This document shows positions 19,047-28,258 of a stretch of 32,728 nucleotides of DNA, piece after piece. The position numbers and the translations under genes are program-made. The stretch's first letter is position 1, and the number at the start of each line of letters is the position of its first letter. Below the pieces are notes generated by a model, which was given only the letters and a program-made list of their open reading frames with translations, searched no databases and had not been told where the DNA came from. The stretch is taken from the NCBI GenBank assembly GCA_002050375.1, contig MWYU01000736.1, forward strand, positions 1 to 32,728, in the 5' to 3' direction. Source of the stretch: Chitinophagales bacterium 62-2 (GTDB lineage Bacteria > Bacteroidota > Bacteroidia > Chitinophagales > Chitinophagaceae).

Positions 19047-20105
19047 ATGAGTAATCCACCCATTCGTACTGCGCTTTGTTCTTTCGGAATGTCAGGAAAA
19101 GTTTTTCATGCACCTTTTATTAAGGTACATCATGGCTTTGAACTTTACGGTGTTTGGGAGAGAAGTTCGAAGAATGCATCAAAAAAATATCCTCACATTA
19201 AATCTTATGATACTTATGAAGAGATGCTTGCCGATCCTTCTGTTGAACTTGTAATTGTGAATACGCCTAACAGCACACACTTTAATTATGCTAAAAAAGC
19301 TTTAGAAGCTGGCAAGCATGTAATCGTTGAAAAGCCTTTTGTTATTACATCGCAGGATGGAGAAAATTTAATTGAACTGGCAAAAGAAAAAAATAAGAAG
19401 TTATTTGTTTACCATAACAGAAGGTGGGACAGCGATTTTAAAACAGTAAAAGGTGTTTTAAACAAAAAGTTGTTGGGAGATATTGTTGAAGCTGAAATCC
19501 ATTTTGACCGTTACAAAGAAGAGTTAAGTGCTAAAGCTCACAAGGAACTACCCGGGCCGGGAACAGGAACGTTATATGATTTAGGATCGCATTTAATAGA
19601 TCAGGCTCTTCAGTTATTTGGATGGCCTAAGGCAGTCTTTGCAGATGTTGATATTGTAAGAAGCATTTCAAAAGTGGACGATTACTTCGAGTTGCTATTG
19701 TTTTATAGAGATAAAAGAGTACGGTTAAAGGCAAGTTATGTGGTAAGAGAAGCACTGCCTTCATTTATATTACATGGCGTCAAAGGCACATTTATTAAAA
19801 GCAGGGCCGATGTTCAGGAAAATGACCTTCAGGCTGAAAAAATACCGGGAACAGATGGATGGGGTATAGAGCCTGAAACAGAAAAAGGCTTATTGCATAC
19901 CGAAATAAATGGAGAGGTTGTAAGGCAAACCTTGCCTACAGAGCACGGAAACTATATACAATATTTTAATGAGGTATTCGATGCAATAAGAAATAATGGA
20001 GTTGCTCCCGTAAGCGCTGAGGACGGTTTAAAGGTGATCCGGATTATTGAAGCTGCATTTGAAAGCAGCAAACAAAAAAGAGTTGTAGAATTAGTGGAGG
20101 AGTGA
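19047..20105 (+). CDS. Gfo/Idh/MocA family oxidoreductase, no signal peptide (cytoplasmic)
   Basis: 352 aa; 'RTALCSFGMSGKVFHAPFIKVHHGFELYGVWERS', 'VIVNTPNSTHFNYAKKALEAGKHVIVEKPF', 'TGTLYDLGSHLIDQALQLFG'. Confidence 0.93.
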   Translation: MSNPPIRTALCSFGMSGKVFHAPFIKVHHGFELYGVWERSSKNASKKYPHIKSYDTYEEMLADPSVELVIVNTPNSTHFNYAKKALEAGKHVIVEKPFVITSQDGENLIELAKEKNKKLFVYHNRRWDSDFKTVKGVLNKKLLGDIVEAEIHFDRYKEELSAKAHKELPGPGTGTLYDLGSHLIDQALQLFGWPKAVFADVDIVRSISKVDDYFELLLFYRDKRVRLKASYVVREALPSFILHGVKGTFIKSRADVQENDLQAEKIPGTDGWGIEPETEKGLLHTEINGEVVRQTLPTEHGNYIQYFNEVFDAIRNNGVAPVSAEDGLKVIRIIEAAFESSKQKRVVELVEE

Positions 20106-20135
20106 GGAGTAGCCGGGCAAGAAGTAATAAATGGT

Positions 20136-20198
20136 GAAGAGTGAATAGGGAATAATGAATATTGAATAATGAATAGTGAGCAATGAGTAATGAATACT
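20136..20198. repeat. Nine consecutive degenerate heptads (GARNANN)
   Basis: GAAGAGT GAATAGG GAATAAT GAATATT GAATAAT GAATAGT GAGCAAT GAGTAAT GAATACT. Confidence 0.85.
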
Positions 20199-20362
20199 AT
20201 TTACTACCCAATAACTTATTGACCCAATGACAAAGTCTCTTCTTTCTGAAGAAGTTCTAACAACTGATTCGTTTGAAGCGCTGTTTGGAGCAAAGGATTT
20301 TTGTTATTTGTTTCATCGCAGTTTTTTTCATCCATAGCCATGCTCTTATCACAAAGAGCTTG

Positions 20363-20426
20363 CAGGGAAGATTATAATAAAAGCTTTCTGCTATGACAGT
20401 GCTGCGTGTACTAAAAATCTTCCCTG
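20363..20426. repeat. 11-bp perfect inverted repeat CAGGGAAGATT...AATCTTCCCTG with 42-nt loop, between convergent genes
   Basis: 20363-20373 and 20416-20426 are exact reverse complements; flanked by a GCTCTT/AAGAGC hairpin at 20342-20359. Confidence 0.6.
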
Positions 20427-20448
20427 TACCTCTTGCCGTTTCGTGTCT

Positions 20449-21315
20449 TTATATCTTAAGCCTCTTCATGTATTCTGCATCGTCTTTTGCGGCCCCTATA
20501 GGTGTAGTGCCTTCATATTCTTCCTGCTCTACAATAAAATATTCCATTCCCACTTTTTTCGCCACTTGTATAATAGCAGGATAGTTAATTGTACCTGTAC
20601 CTAAAGTAGCGGTTTCATTTCCTTTTTTATCCTTAACATGGCCTAATTTAAAACGTCCGGGGTATTTGTTAAGCCAAACTACAGGGTCTTGCCCTGCAGC
20701 AACAACCCAGTACATGTCCATTTCATAATCTACAAGAGCTTTATCAGTGCTTTGCATCATTACATCCTGCGGGTACTGGCCCTCCACCTGCTTAAAGGAA
20801 TAAGCATGATTATGATAAGCAAAACGAAGTCCTCTTTGCCTGCATATTTCGCCCGACTTATTAAAAGTTTCGGCAGCCTGCTTAAAAGCATCCAATGTTT
20901 TTGGATTTCCTAAAGAAGGGCAAATCAAATACTTCATTCCTATTGCCGCAGCTTCATCCGCTTTTCTTTCAAGCTCTTGTTTGTAATTACAATGGCTCGA
21001 AACCATTTGCATCCCCAAATCATCCAAAAAGCTTTTAAATTCGGTATTCTTCATTCCCCAATAAATACCTTTATTGCCTTCATAGCCTTCTATTTGTTTA
21101 TAACCGAAAGAGGCTACCTGCTTTAATATGCCTTTAGGGTCTGCCGGTAAAACGTCGCGAAGGCTATAGAGCTGTAGTCCAAATACATTGTTATTGCCAC
21201 TCAATTTTGAGCCCGCCTTACAGCCGGCTATCTGACCGCCGATACCCGTTAATGCCACCCCCGACACTAACGTTGAAGCTGCTTTTAAAAAATCTCTGCG
21301 TTTATAGTGCATCAT
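20449..21315 (-). CDS. Sugar phosphate isomerase/epimerase family (xylose isomerase-like TIM barrel), predicted Tat-exported lipoprotein
   Basis: 288 aa; Tat motif 'YKRRDFLKAAS', hydrophobic h-region, lipobox-like 'IAGC'; 'GLQLYSLRDVLPADPKGILKQVASFGYKQIEGYEG', 'FAYHNHAYSF', 'GHVKDKKGNETATLGTGTINYPAI'. Confidence 0.9.
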   Translation of the reverse strand: MMHYKRRDFLKAASTLVSGVALTGIGGQIAGCKAGSKLSGNNNVFGLQLYSLRDVLPADPKGILKQVASFGYKQIEGYEGNKGIYWGMKNTEFKSFLDDLGMQMVSSHCNYKQELERKADEAAAIGMKYLICPSLGNPKTLDAFKQAAETFNKSGEICRQRGLRFAYHNHAYSFKQVEGQYPQDVMMQSTDKALVDYEMDMYWVVAAGQDPVVWLNKYPGRFKLGHVKDKKGNETATLGTGTINYPAIIQVAKKVGMEYFIVEQEEYEGTTPIGAAKDDAEYMKRLKI

Positions 21316-21410
21316 TATTTGTTGTTTTAAGGTTAGCTCATACTCTATCGGCTTTATAAGAAATCCTTTCTTTGTTTTGCCGCTGCCGTTAAAATACCTT
21401 CGCTAATAAT

Positions 21411-22895
21411 TTACGCCGATAAATCCGCAACACTAAATCCCTCCCGGTATTTACGTTTTACAAACTGGTTTACATCCTCAAAATTGCTAACCATCATCTT
21501 TTCATTGTCCCATAATAATTTGATATTCTTTCCCGGATATGTAAAGGCATTACCTACACCATTTGTCTGCCGTGGCTTGCGGAAAGTATTTCCCTTAATA
21601 GCTAAGTTTGCCATTAACAATGCTTCAGTTAAGGGGCCGGCTGTGTCGAAAGGAGAACTCATTTCCATTTTGCCATAACCTGCAATACAACCATTTACCC
21701 ATTGCGCATAGTGCCCTTCGGCGCTTCCCGGTACTCTTGCCAGCTTTTGCTTCACTTTCACCTCCTGATTTTTTGATAGAGGTAAAAGTCGCGGATCGGC
21801 GCCATAGGTGCTGCACATCATTTTACCTTTTGTGCCTAAAAACAGGCAGCCGTTGCCACCGTCGCCAAAAAGTTCAGTCGGTCCTAACTCCTGCGGTCTT
21901 GCAGGTTGTATGCCGCCATCCATCCAATGAACTAATACCGGCCCTTTCGTTTTATTGGTTTTAGGAAAATTGATAGTAACATGGCTCGATGGTGGAAAAC
22001 CTTCAGGAAAATAACCCTGCTGAAACTGATCTACGTATACTGTTCCTACGCTTGCCTGCACATCAGTAATATATTGAAGATTTAAAACGCGAAAAGCAGG
22101 TTCAACTAAATGACATCCCATATCTCCCAATGCGCCGGTACCATAATCCCACCAGCCACGCCAGTTGAAAGGCACCAGTTTCTCTACATAATCTTTTTGA
22201 GGAGCAGTGCCTAACCAGAGGTTCCAGTCTAAAGTTGAAGGCACTTCAGATTTAGTGCCTGGCCAGGGAATGCCCTGCGGCCAAACCGGTCTGTTAGTCC
22301 ATATATACACTGTACTTACATCGCCAATAATACCTTCATCATACCACTCTACTAATTGCCGTACACCATCACCCGATGCGCCCTGGTTTCCCATTTGTGT
22401 TACCACTTTATACTTTTTAGCAGCCTCGGTAAGTACGCGTGCTTCATGTACATCGTGCGTTAAAGGCTTTTGTACATATACATGTTTACCTAATTGCATA
22501 GCAGCTAAAGCAGGCGCGGCATGATTATGATCGGGCGTTGATACAGAAACTGCGTCAAAGTTCTTCGATTCTTTATCCAGCATCTGGCGCCAATCTTTAT
22601 AGTATTTTGCTTTGGGAAAGTTTTTAACTGTTGTGGCAGCTCTTTTATCGTCTACATCGCACAAGTAGGCTATGTCCGCCTTGCCGCTTTTAAAGAAATT
22701 TGCAATGTCACTTTCCCCTTTTCCGCCTACGCCTATACCCGCAATTGTAAGACGGTCGCTGGGAGCAATAAATCCTTTTCCGCCGAGCACGTGCCGGGGA
22801 ACAATCATAAATCCGGCGGCAGCCATCGTTGAATTTTTTATAAAATCTCTCCTGGAATTATTTTCAGAAGGATTAGCTTTTTCATTCTCTTTCAT
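21411..22895 (-). CDS. Tat-exported Gfo/Idh/MocA family oxidoreductase
   Basis: 494 aa; Tat motif 'SRRDFIKNSTMAAAGFMIV'; 'VSVSTPDHNHAAPALAAMQLGKHVYVQKPLTHDVHEAR', 'GWWDYGTGALGDMGCHLVEPAF'. Confidence 0.94.
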   Translation of the reverse strand: MKENEKANPSENNSRRDFIKNSTMAAAGFMIVPRHVLGGKGFIAPSDRLTIAGIGVGGKGESDIANFFKSGKADIAYLCDVDDKRAATTVKNFPKAKYYKDWRQMLDKESKNFDAVSVSTPDHNHAAPALAAMQLGKHVYVQKPLTHDVHEARVLTEAAKKYKVVTQMGNQGASGDGVRQLVEWYDEGIIGDVSTVYIWTNRPVWPQGIPWPGTKSEVPSTLDWNLWLGTAPQKDYVEKLVPFNWRGWWDYGTGALGDMGCHLVEPAFRVLNLQYITDVQASVGTVYVDQFQQGYFPEGFPPSSHVTINFPKTNKTKGPVLVHWMDGGIQPARPQELGPTELFGDGGNGCLFLGTKGKMMCSTYGADPRLLPLSKNQEVKVKQKLARVPGSAEGHYAQWVNGCIAGYGKMEMSSPFDTAGPLTEALLMANLAIKGNTFRKPRQTNGVGNAFTYPGKNIKLLWDNEKMMVSNFEDVNQFVKRKYREGFSVADLSA

Positions 22896-22969
22896 ACTGT
22901 TCAGATTAAATATTTACGATTAAACTTTTTACTTGTTATTATTTTAAGTTACAGTAACTCCAATGTACT

Positions 22970-23854
22970 TTAAACATCACAAAGATTAACGGCATCTCTT
23001 AACGAAGCAATTTTATCTGCTTTTTTAGGAATGAACTCCTGTGCTACATAACCTTTATATCCGGTATCTTTAATGGCCTTCATAATTGCGGGGTAAAATA
23101 ATTCCTGGCTATCATCTAACTCATTTCTACCGGGTACACCACCGGTATGGTAATGACCGAAGTGTTTATAATTATTTTGAATGGTTCTGATAACATCTCC
23201 CTCATCAATTTGCATGTGGTAGATATCGTATAACAACTTAAAATTTTCGCTGCCGAGACGTTTACTTAATTCAATACCCCATGCACTTTTGTCGCACATA
23301 TAATCTTTATGATCTACCCTGCTGTTTAATAATTCCATTTGTATGATAACTCCTTTCTTTTCAGCAACGGATAATATTTGCTTAAGTCCTTCAGTACAAT
23401 TTTTTAATCCTGTTTCGTCATCCATCCCTTTTTTGTTGCCACTAAAGCAGATGAGGTTTTTATATCCTGCTTTGGCAACCAGTTCTATATGGTCTGTATA
23501 ATTTTTAATAAGTTTTTCATGATACTGTTTATCATTCCATCCATTAGGAATGCCAAGGTCAGCACCATTGCACATGGAAGAAAAGATGTTGTACTTCTTT
23601 AGTGTATTCCAATCTTTTGGGCCTACTAAATCCATTGCCGCAAATCCAATTTTTTGGATGTGTTGACATAATTCTTCTAAGGGGACAAAATTATACGTCC
23701 ACCGGCAAACGGAATGGTTAATGTTTCCTTTAAGCATAATCTCTTTTATGGGTTGCTTACGCACAGAAGCAGTTAACGATTTTCCTGCAATAACTGCTGT
23801 GCCTCCTAAAATAAGGTTTTTAAATACTGCTCTGCGATTTGTTTTTTTTTCCAT
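22970..23854 (-). CDS. TIM-barrel protein of the hydroxypyruvate isomerase/xylose isomerase-like family, Tat-like signal
   Basis: 294 aa; 'KTNRRAVFKNLILGGTAVIAG' signal; 'VCRWTYNFVPLEELCQHIQKIGFAAMDLVGPKDW', 'LLYDIYHMQIDEGDVIRTIQNN', 'HYHTGGVPGRNELDDSQELFYPAIMKAI', 'VAQEFIP'. Confidence 0.88.
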   Translation of the reverse strand: MEKKTNRRAVFKNLILGGTAVIAGKSLTASVRKQPIKEIMLKGNINHSVCRWTYNFVPLEELCQHIQKIGFAAMDLVGPKDWNTLKKYNIFSSMCNGADLGIPNGWNDKQYHEKLIKNYTDHIELVAKAGYKNLICFSGNKKGMDDETGLKNCTEGLKQILSVAEKKGVIIQMELLNSRVDHKDYMCDKSAWGIELSKRLGSENFKLLYDIYHMQIDEGDVIRTIQNNYKHFGHYHTGGVPGRNELDDSQELFYPAIMKAIKDTGYKGYVAQEFIPKKADKIASLRDAVNLCDV

Positions 23855-23868
23855 ATTAGTAATGTTAT

Positions 23869-25116
23869 CTAAGTTATAGGGCTTGTTGCTAATCCTGTTT
23901 TTGCTTCTGCCTGGCTAAGGCGTTTTTTTTGCTCATCTTTAAACAGCAAGGCATATAAAAGAAATACCATTGCCGAAATAACTGCAGGTACTATCCAGAT
24001 ACTCTTCCAGTCATGTCCGTTAGCAGTGGTATATTTTTCTGCTACTAAACCTGCTATCCAAAATCCTATCAGCATTCCTACCCCGTAGGTAGCCAGGGTT
24101 ATCATCCCCTGTGCTGAAGAACGAAACTTATCACCTGCCTTATCGTTTGTATAAATCTGACCTGTTATAAAAAAGAAGTCGTAACAAATGCCATGCAGAA
24201 TAATACCTCCATACAACATCCACATTCTACTTCCCGTATCACCAAATCCAAAACATAAATATCTTAGAACCCATGCAGCCATGCCAATAAGTAACATTTT
24301 TTTTACACCTAAACGGCTAAAGAAAAACGGCATTAGAAACAGAAAGCCTAACTCCGACATTTGACCTAAAGTCATTTTGCCTGCGGCTCCTTCCACTTTT
24401 AATTCATTCAAAAAGATATTGGTTTCCTGGTAGTAAAAAGCAAGTGGAATGCAAATAAGTATTGACGATAGAAAGAATACCAGGAAGTTTTTGTCTTTCA
24501 ATAGTCCGATGGCATCCAAACCCAATATTTCGCGAAAGGTAGTTTTAGTGCCAGACTTAGGCGGAGGTGTATCTGGTAAAGCAAAACTAAAAAGCCCCAT
24601 CACTAAAGAAACTATTGCAGCTAACCTAAAAGTTTGTATCAACGTATTTTTTTGTTCCCAGGCAAGCCATGCAATAATAAGCCCGGCAACAATCCATCCT
24701 ACTGTGCCCCAAACACGGATATTGGCAAATTCTTTTTCCGGGTTATTTATTTGCTTAAACGATACTGCATTTACTAAAGCAAGGGTGGGCATAAACAAGA
24801 TCATATAAAGCAACAAAACAGGATAGAAATTAGAAAAGTTATCTATGGTAGAAATGTAATAAAGTAAAAAGGCTCCAACAATATGAAGGATACCTAATAT
24901 TTTTTGAGCGGCAAAAAAACGATCGGCAATAAGGCCGATAATGAAAGGCGCGATAATAGCGCCTAAAGATTGGGTACCATAAGCAATACCAACCTGTACA
25001 TCGGTTACCCCTTTAATAGATTTAAGATATGTACCCATCGTTACGTACCATGCTCCCCAGATAAAAAAATTAAGGAACATCATGGCAGACAATAATAATC
25101 GGGTACTAAATTTCAT
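23869..25116 (-). CDS. MFS transporter, nucleoside permease-like (NHS family)
   Basis: 415-aa polytopic; 'FFIWGAWYVTMGTYL', 'GTQSLGAIIAPFIIGLIADRFF', 'LNAVSF'-like segment, 'IILHGICYDFFFITGQIYTNDKA'. Confidence 0.8.
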   Translation of the reverse strand: MKFSTRLLLSAMMFLNFFIWGAWYVTMGTYLKSIKGVTDVQVGIAYGTQSLGAIIAPFIIGLIADRFFAAQKILGILHIVGAFLLYYISTIDNFSNFYPVLLLYMILFMPTLALVNAVSFKQINNPEKEFANIRVWGTVGWIVAGLIIAWLAWEQKNTLIQTFRLAAIVSLVMGLFSFALPDTPPPKSGTKTTFREILGLDAIGLLKDKNFLVFFLSSILICIPLAFYYQETNIFLNELKVEGAAGKMTLGQMSELGFLFLMPFFFSRLGVKKMLLIGMAAWVLRYLCFGFGDTGSRMWMLYGGIILHGICYDFFFITGQIYTNDKAGDKFRSSAQGMITLATYGVGMLIGFWIAGLVAEKYTTANGHDWKSIWIVPAVISAMVFLLYALLFKDEQKKRLSQAEAKTGLATSPIT

Positions 25117-25380
25117 TGGCGGGAAGAGTTAGCAAGCAACTGAAAAATAAATTTACCTATTTTAGAAATACAACTGTGTTTCGATTATTTCAAGAGTTGT
25201 TGCGTAGTTTTTCAAGCGATCAGAAACTACATCAGAGCATACTCGTTGGGTTTTGTATGCACTTACATTTCAGGTTTCTTCTGAATTATTGGTTCATTTT
25301 GTATAGGCTAGATTATGCTATTGTGGTTGCAAAACCTGCTTCTTTCTGCAACGCATGTATCCATTCAAAATGATAAAAGC

Positions 25381-25405
25381 AATCGTTATCATAATTGAAA
25401 CGATT
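25381..25405 (-). terminator. Inverted repeat AATCGTT...AACGATT directly after the MFS2 stop codon, possible weak terminator or attenuator
   Basis: AATCGTTatcataattgaAACGATT; exact 7-bp arms, 4 nt past the stop on the minus strand, followed by GCTTTTAT. Confidence 0.4.
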
Positions 25406-25409
25406 ATTA

Positions 25410-26651
25410 CTAATGCACAGCCATAGTCATTTCGCTTTCTGTAGCCGTCTTTGAATTCTTTTGCCAGACGAAAAATATGATAAACAGTACAACCAATATG
25501 GAAGGGAAGGTCAACATTTTTAGTAACGCACTTTGCCCGGTAGCCAGTTCCAGTGCGTTTCCTGTAATGCCCCTGGCAGTGTTTGCTGCCCTCGAATTAT
25601 CAATCCAACTACCAATTATAGGTTGGAAGATAGAGGTAGAAAACATGCCTACTCCACCCACAATCGACATACCTAAGGCACTGCTCCGGGGAACTCTTTG
25701 TGCCACTGAACCAATCATTACCGGCCAGAAATAACAAATGCCAAGAGCAAAGATTACGGCAGCCACATATGCCATAGGGCCGGTAACTGTACTGAACATA
25801 TAAATGCCTATGGTTGCTAATATCGCCGAAATCACCAGCACACCTGTCTGGCCTAAGGTGCCTACAACCGGCCCGGCAAAAAATCTGCCCACCGCCATCA
25901 AACCTGAGGTAAGGGCCAGGATTATCATTGGCTCTGCTCCGCTGCTGCTCAAAATAATACTTACCCATTGGTTTGGACCAAACTCGGTGATAGCGGTAAG
26001 GGCCATACAAATAAACAAGAATATATAAACGGGGCTCAACATGGCCTTGAAGTTTTTAGCAAGAGAGGTAGATCCTTCCACTTGCGGCTTTGGGAAGGCT
26101 TTTCCGAAAAACAAAACAGCATAAGTAATAGTTGGAATCATAGTCACCCACATCTGAGCCTGCCACGACAATCCGCTATCGGTCATAAATTTGGAGATAA
26201 GGGCGCCAAGCAAAATTCCACCGGGAAACCACATATGGAACCTGTTCAGCATTTTGTTCATTTTAACTCCTGAATACATGTCTGCAATCATAGGGTTACA
26301 GGCTGCCTCTGTACATCCATTACCAACGCCAATTAAAAGTGTGGAAATAAGTAAGGTTGCATATCCTCCTGCATAAATGGTTAATATAATCCCAATGGTA
26401 TGGCAAACAAAAGCCACCATCATTATATTTTTGGGGCCAAACGTATGATAAACCAAGCCTCCGATAATCATGGAAATCGGAAATCCTAAAAACCACATTG
26501 AATTAATAAATCCGAGTTGTTCGGCAGAAAGGCCAAATGTCTGACCTAATTGGGGCAGAATTCCTGCCCTGATAGAAAAAGTAAAGGCGGTGGTAATAAG
26601 TGCAAAGCAGCTCCCGTTAAACAAGGCGCTTTTATTAATGTTTTCGTTCAT
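25410..26651 (-). CDS. MFS transporter, sugar-type
   Basis: 413-aa polytopic; 'LGFINSMWFLGFPISMIIGGLVYHTFGPKNIM', 'IGVGNGCTEAACNPMIADMY', 'NRFHMWFPGGILLGAL'. Confidence 0.88.
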   Translation of the reverse strand: MNENINKSALFNGSCFALITTAFTFSIRAGILPQLGQTFGLSAEQLGFINSMWFLGFPISMIIGGLVYHTFGPKNIMMVAFVCHTIGIILTIYAGGYATLLISTLLIGVGNGCTEAACNPMIADMYSGVKMNKMLNRFHMWFPGGILLGALISKFMTDSGLSWQAQMWVTMIPTITYAVLFFGKAFPKPQVEGSTSLAKNFKAMLSPVYIFLFICMALTAITEFGPNQWVSIILSSSGAEPMIILALTSGLMAVGRFFAGPVVGTLGQTGVLVISAILATIGIYMFSTVTGPMAYVAAVIFALGICYFWPVMIGSVAQRVPRSSALGMSIVGGVGMFSTSIFQPIIGSWIDNSRAANTARGITGNALELATGQSALLKMLTFPSILVVLFIIFFVWQKNSKTATESEMTMAVH

Positions 26652-26970
26652 TAAATTTAAGTTTTGAGTTTTAAAATTATTGGGTTACTTAGGATTAAAT
26701 GTTGACAGAGGTGATAATAGCTGAAGGTTGCCTTATGGTAAGAGGTATAGTTTAGCATCGTTAGTATTAGAAAGAATACTTTTTAAAGCAATAAATGTAG
26801 TATTTAAAGCTATAATGTTATCTGCTATCTAAAAAAAAATTATACTATAAATAAAAAAGTAAAATAATAAACTTGAATAAACTATAAATTTGAATTTCTA
26901 TTAACTTGAGATCATCAAACGGTTGTTCTTAAAAATATAACTCCATATTTAATCACTACATTATTTGCAT

Positions 26971-28125
26971 ATGAGAAAACTAAGAATGGGAATGGTTGGC
27001 GGAGGTAAAGATGCTTTTATAGGAGCTATACACCGCATTGCTGCTAATGCAGATGGGTTGATAGAATTGGTTTGCGGGGCATTAAGTATAAATAAAGATA
27101 TTGCTATAGATAGCGGCCGTTCTTTGTTTTTGCCCGAAGACAGGATATATACAACCTACGATGAAATGATAGAAAAGGAAAGCCGGTTGCCCGAAGGCGA
27201 AAGAATGGATTTTGTTACTATAGTCACTCCAAATTTTGCCCACTTTGCCCCGGCAATGTTAGCGCTGGAAAAAGGCTTTCATGTAGTGGTTGAAAAACCC
27301 ATAACAGTATCGCTGGAAGAAGCTAAAAAGCTTAAAGAAAAATTAGACGAAACAGGATTAACGCTCTGCCTTACGCATACTTATTCAGGTTACCCTATGG
27401 TTAAGGAAGCACGCGAGCTTATTAAGAATAATGTTTTAGGCAAGGTTCGTAAAATATATGTTGAATACAGGCAGGGCTGGTTAAGCAAACTATCAGAAAG
27501 AGAAGGTAATGCCCAGGCCGCGTGGCGAACAGACCCTAAAAAATCGGGCAAAGCTGGTGGTATGGGCGATATAGGTACACACGCTGCACACCTTGCTGAA
27601 TATATTTCAGGATTAAAGATTACAGAGCTTTGTGCCCAACTAAACATTGTTGTTGAAGGCCGCGCATTAGATGATGACGGAAGTGTATTGTTGAAATTTG
27701 AAAATGGCGCTTCAGGTGTGTTGGTAGCTACACAGGTAGCAGCAGGCGAAGAAAACAATCTTCTTATAAAAGTGTATGGTGAAAAAGGCGGGCTTGAATG
27801 GCACCAGCATGAGCCCAATACTTTATTAGTTAAATGGCTTGATAAACCTGCCGAAATTTATCGTGCAGGCCAGGCTTACTTAAGCCCCATTGCAAAAAAT
27901 AACTGCCGCACTCCCGGTGGTCATCCCGAAGGTTACCTTGAAGCCTTCGCTAATATTTATAAAAGTTTCGCTCAAACATTACTAGCAAAAATCAATAACA
28001 CTCCATTCCAAAATGACGTGGTTGATTTTCCGTCAATAGAAGATGGAATCCGAGGTATGGCTTTTATAGATAACGTGGTAAAGAGTAATGAGAGTAACGA
28101 GAAGTGGACACCTCATACCGTTTAA
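26971..28125 (+). CDS. Gfo/Idh/MocA family oxidoreductase, cytoplasmic
   Basis: 'MRKLRMGMVGGGKDAFIGAIHRIAANADGLIELVCGALS', 'VTPNFAHFAPAMLALEKGFHVVVEKPITVS', 'GGMGDIGTHAAHLAEYISG'. The track start at 26965 is TTG; ATG at 26971 preferred. Confidence 0.94.
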   Translation: MRKLRMGMVGGGKDAFIGAIHRIAANADGLIELVCGALSINKDIAIDSGRSLFLPEDRIYTTYDEMIEKESRLPEGERMDFVTIVTPNFAHFAPAMLALEKGFHVVVEKPITVSLEEAKKLKEKLDETGLTLCLTHTYSGYPMVKEARELIKNNVLGKVRKIYVEYRQGWLSKLSEREGNAQAAWRTDPKKSGKAGGMGDIGTHAAHLAEYISGLKITELCAQLNIVVEGRALDDDGSVLLKFENGASGVLVATQVAAGEENNLLIKVYGEKGGLEWHQHEPNTLLVKWLDKPAEIYRAGQAYLSPIAKNNCRTPGGHPEGYLEAFANIYKSFAQTLLAKINNTPFQNDVVDFPSIEDGIRGMAFIDNVVKSNESNEKWTPHTV

Positions 28126-28130
28126 TACAC

Positions 28131-28161
28131 CACCCTTTAAATCTCCCAAAGGGAGACTTTT
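28131..28161. repeat. Palindromic intergenic repeat unit, left copy (ACCCTTTAAATCTCCCAAAGGGAGACTTTT)
   Basis: Internal hairpin CTCCCaaaGGGAG; reverse complement resembles the unit at 28221-28254. Confidence 0.65.
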
Positions 28162-28220
28162 ACAAACATTTGTAACTGTAAACGATGAGTTATCAGCAAC
28201 CGTTCAAAACATAACATAAT

Positions 28221-28254
28221 AAAAGTCCTCCCCTCGGGGAGAATTTAGGAGGAT
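28221..28254. repeat. Palindromic intergenic repeat unit, right copy in inverse orientation (AAAAGTCCTCCCCTCGGGGAGAATTTAGGAGGATT)
   Basis: Hairpin TCCCCTCGGGGA; contains AGGAGG 6 nt before the ATG at 28259. Confidence 0.65.
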
Positions 28255-28258
28255 TTCT

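Noticed and set aside
20227-20337. 36-aa ORF MTKSLLSEEVLTTDSFEALFGAKDFCYLFHRSFFHP
   Set aside because: Starts at the edge of the heptad repeat island, no recognisable domain; probably chance.
22947-22959. AGTTACAGTAACT palindrome between two minus-strand genes as a regulator site
   Set aside because: Single occurrence noticed, short and within an AT-rich 74-bp spacer; insufficient support.
25237-25260. GCATAC...GTATGC inverted repeat in the MFS spacer as an operator
   Set aside because: Only 6-bp arms with a 12-nt gap in AT-rich DNA; expected by chance at this scale.
25116-25373. 85-aa plus-strand ORF between the two MFS genes
   Set aside because: Starts antisense to the MFS1 start codon, composition is not protein-like, no recognisable family; more likely spacer/leader of the minus-strand run.
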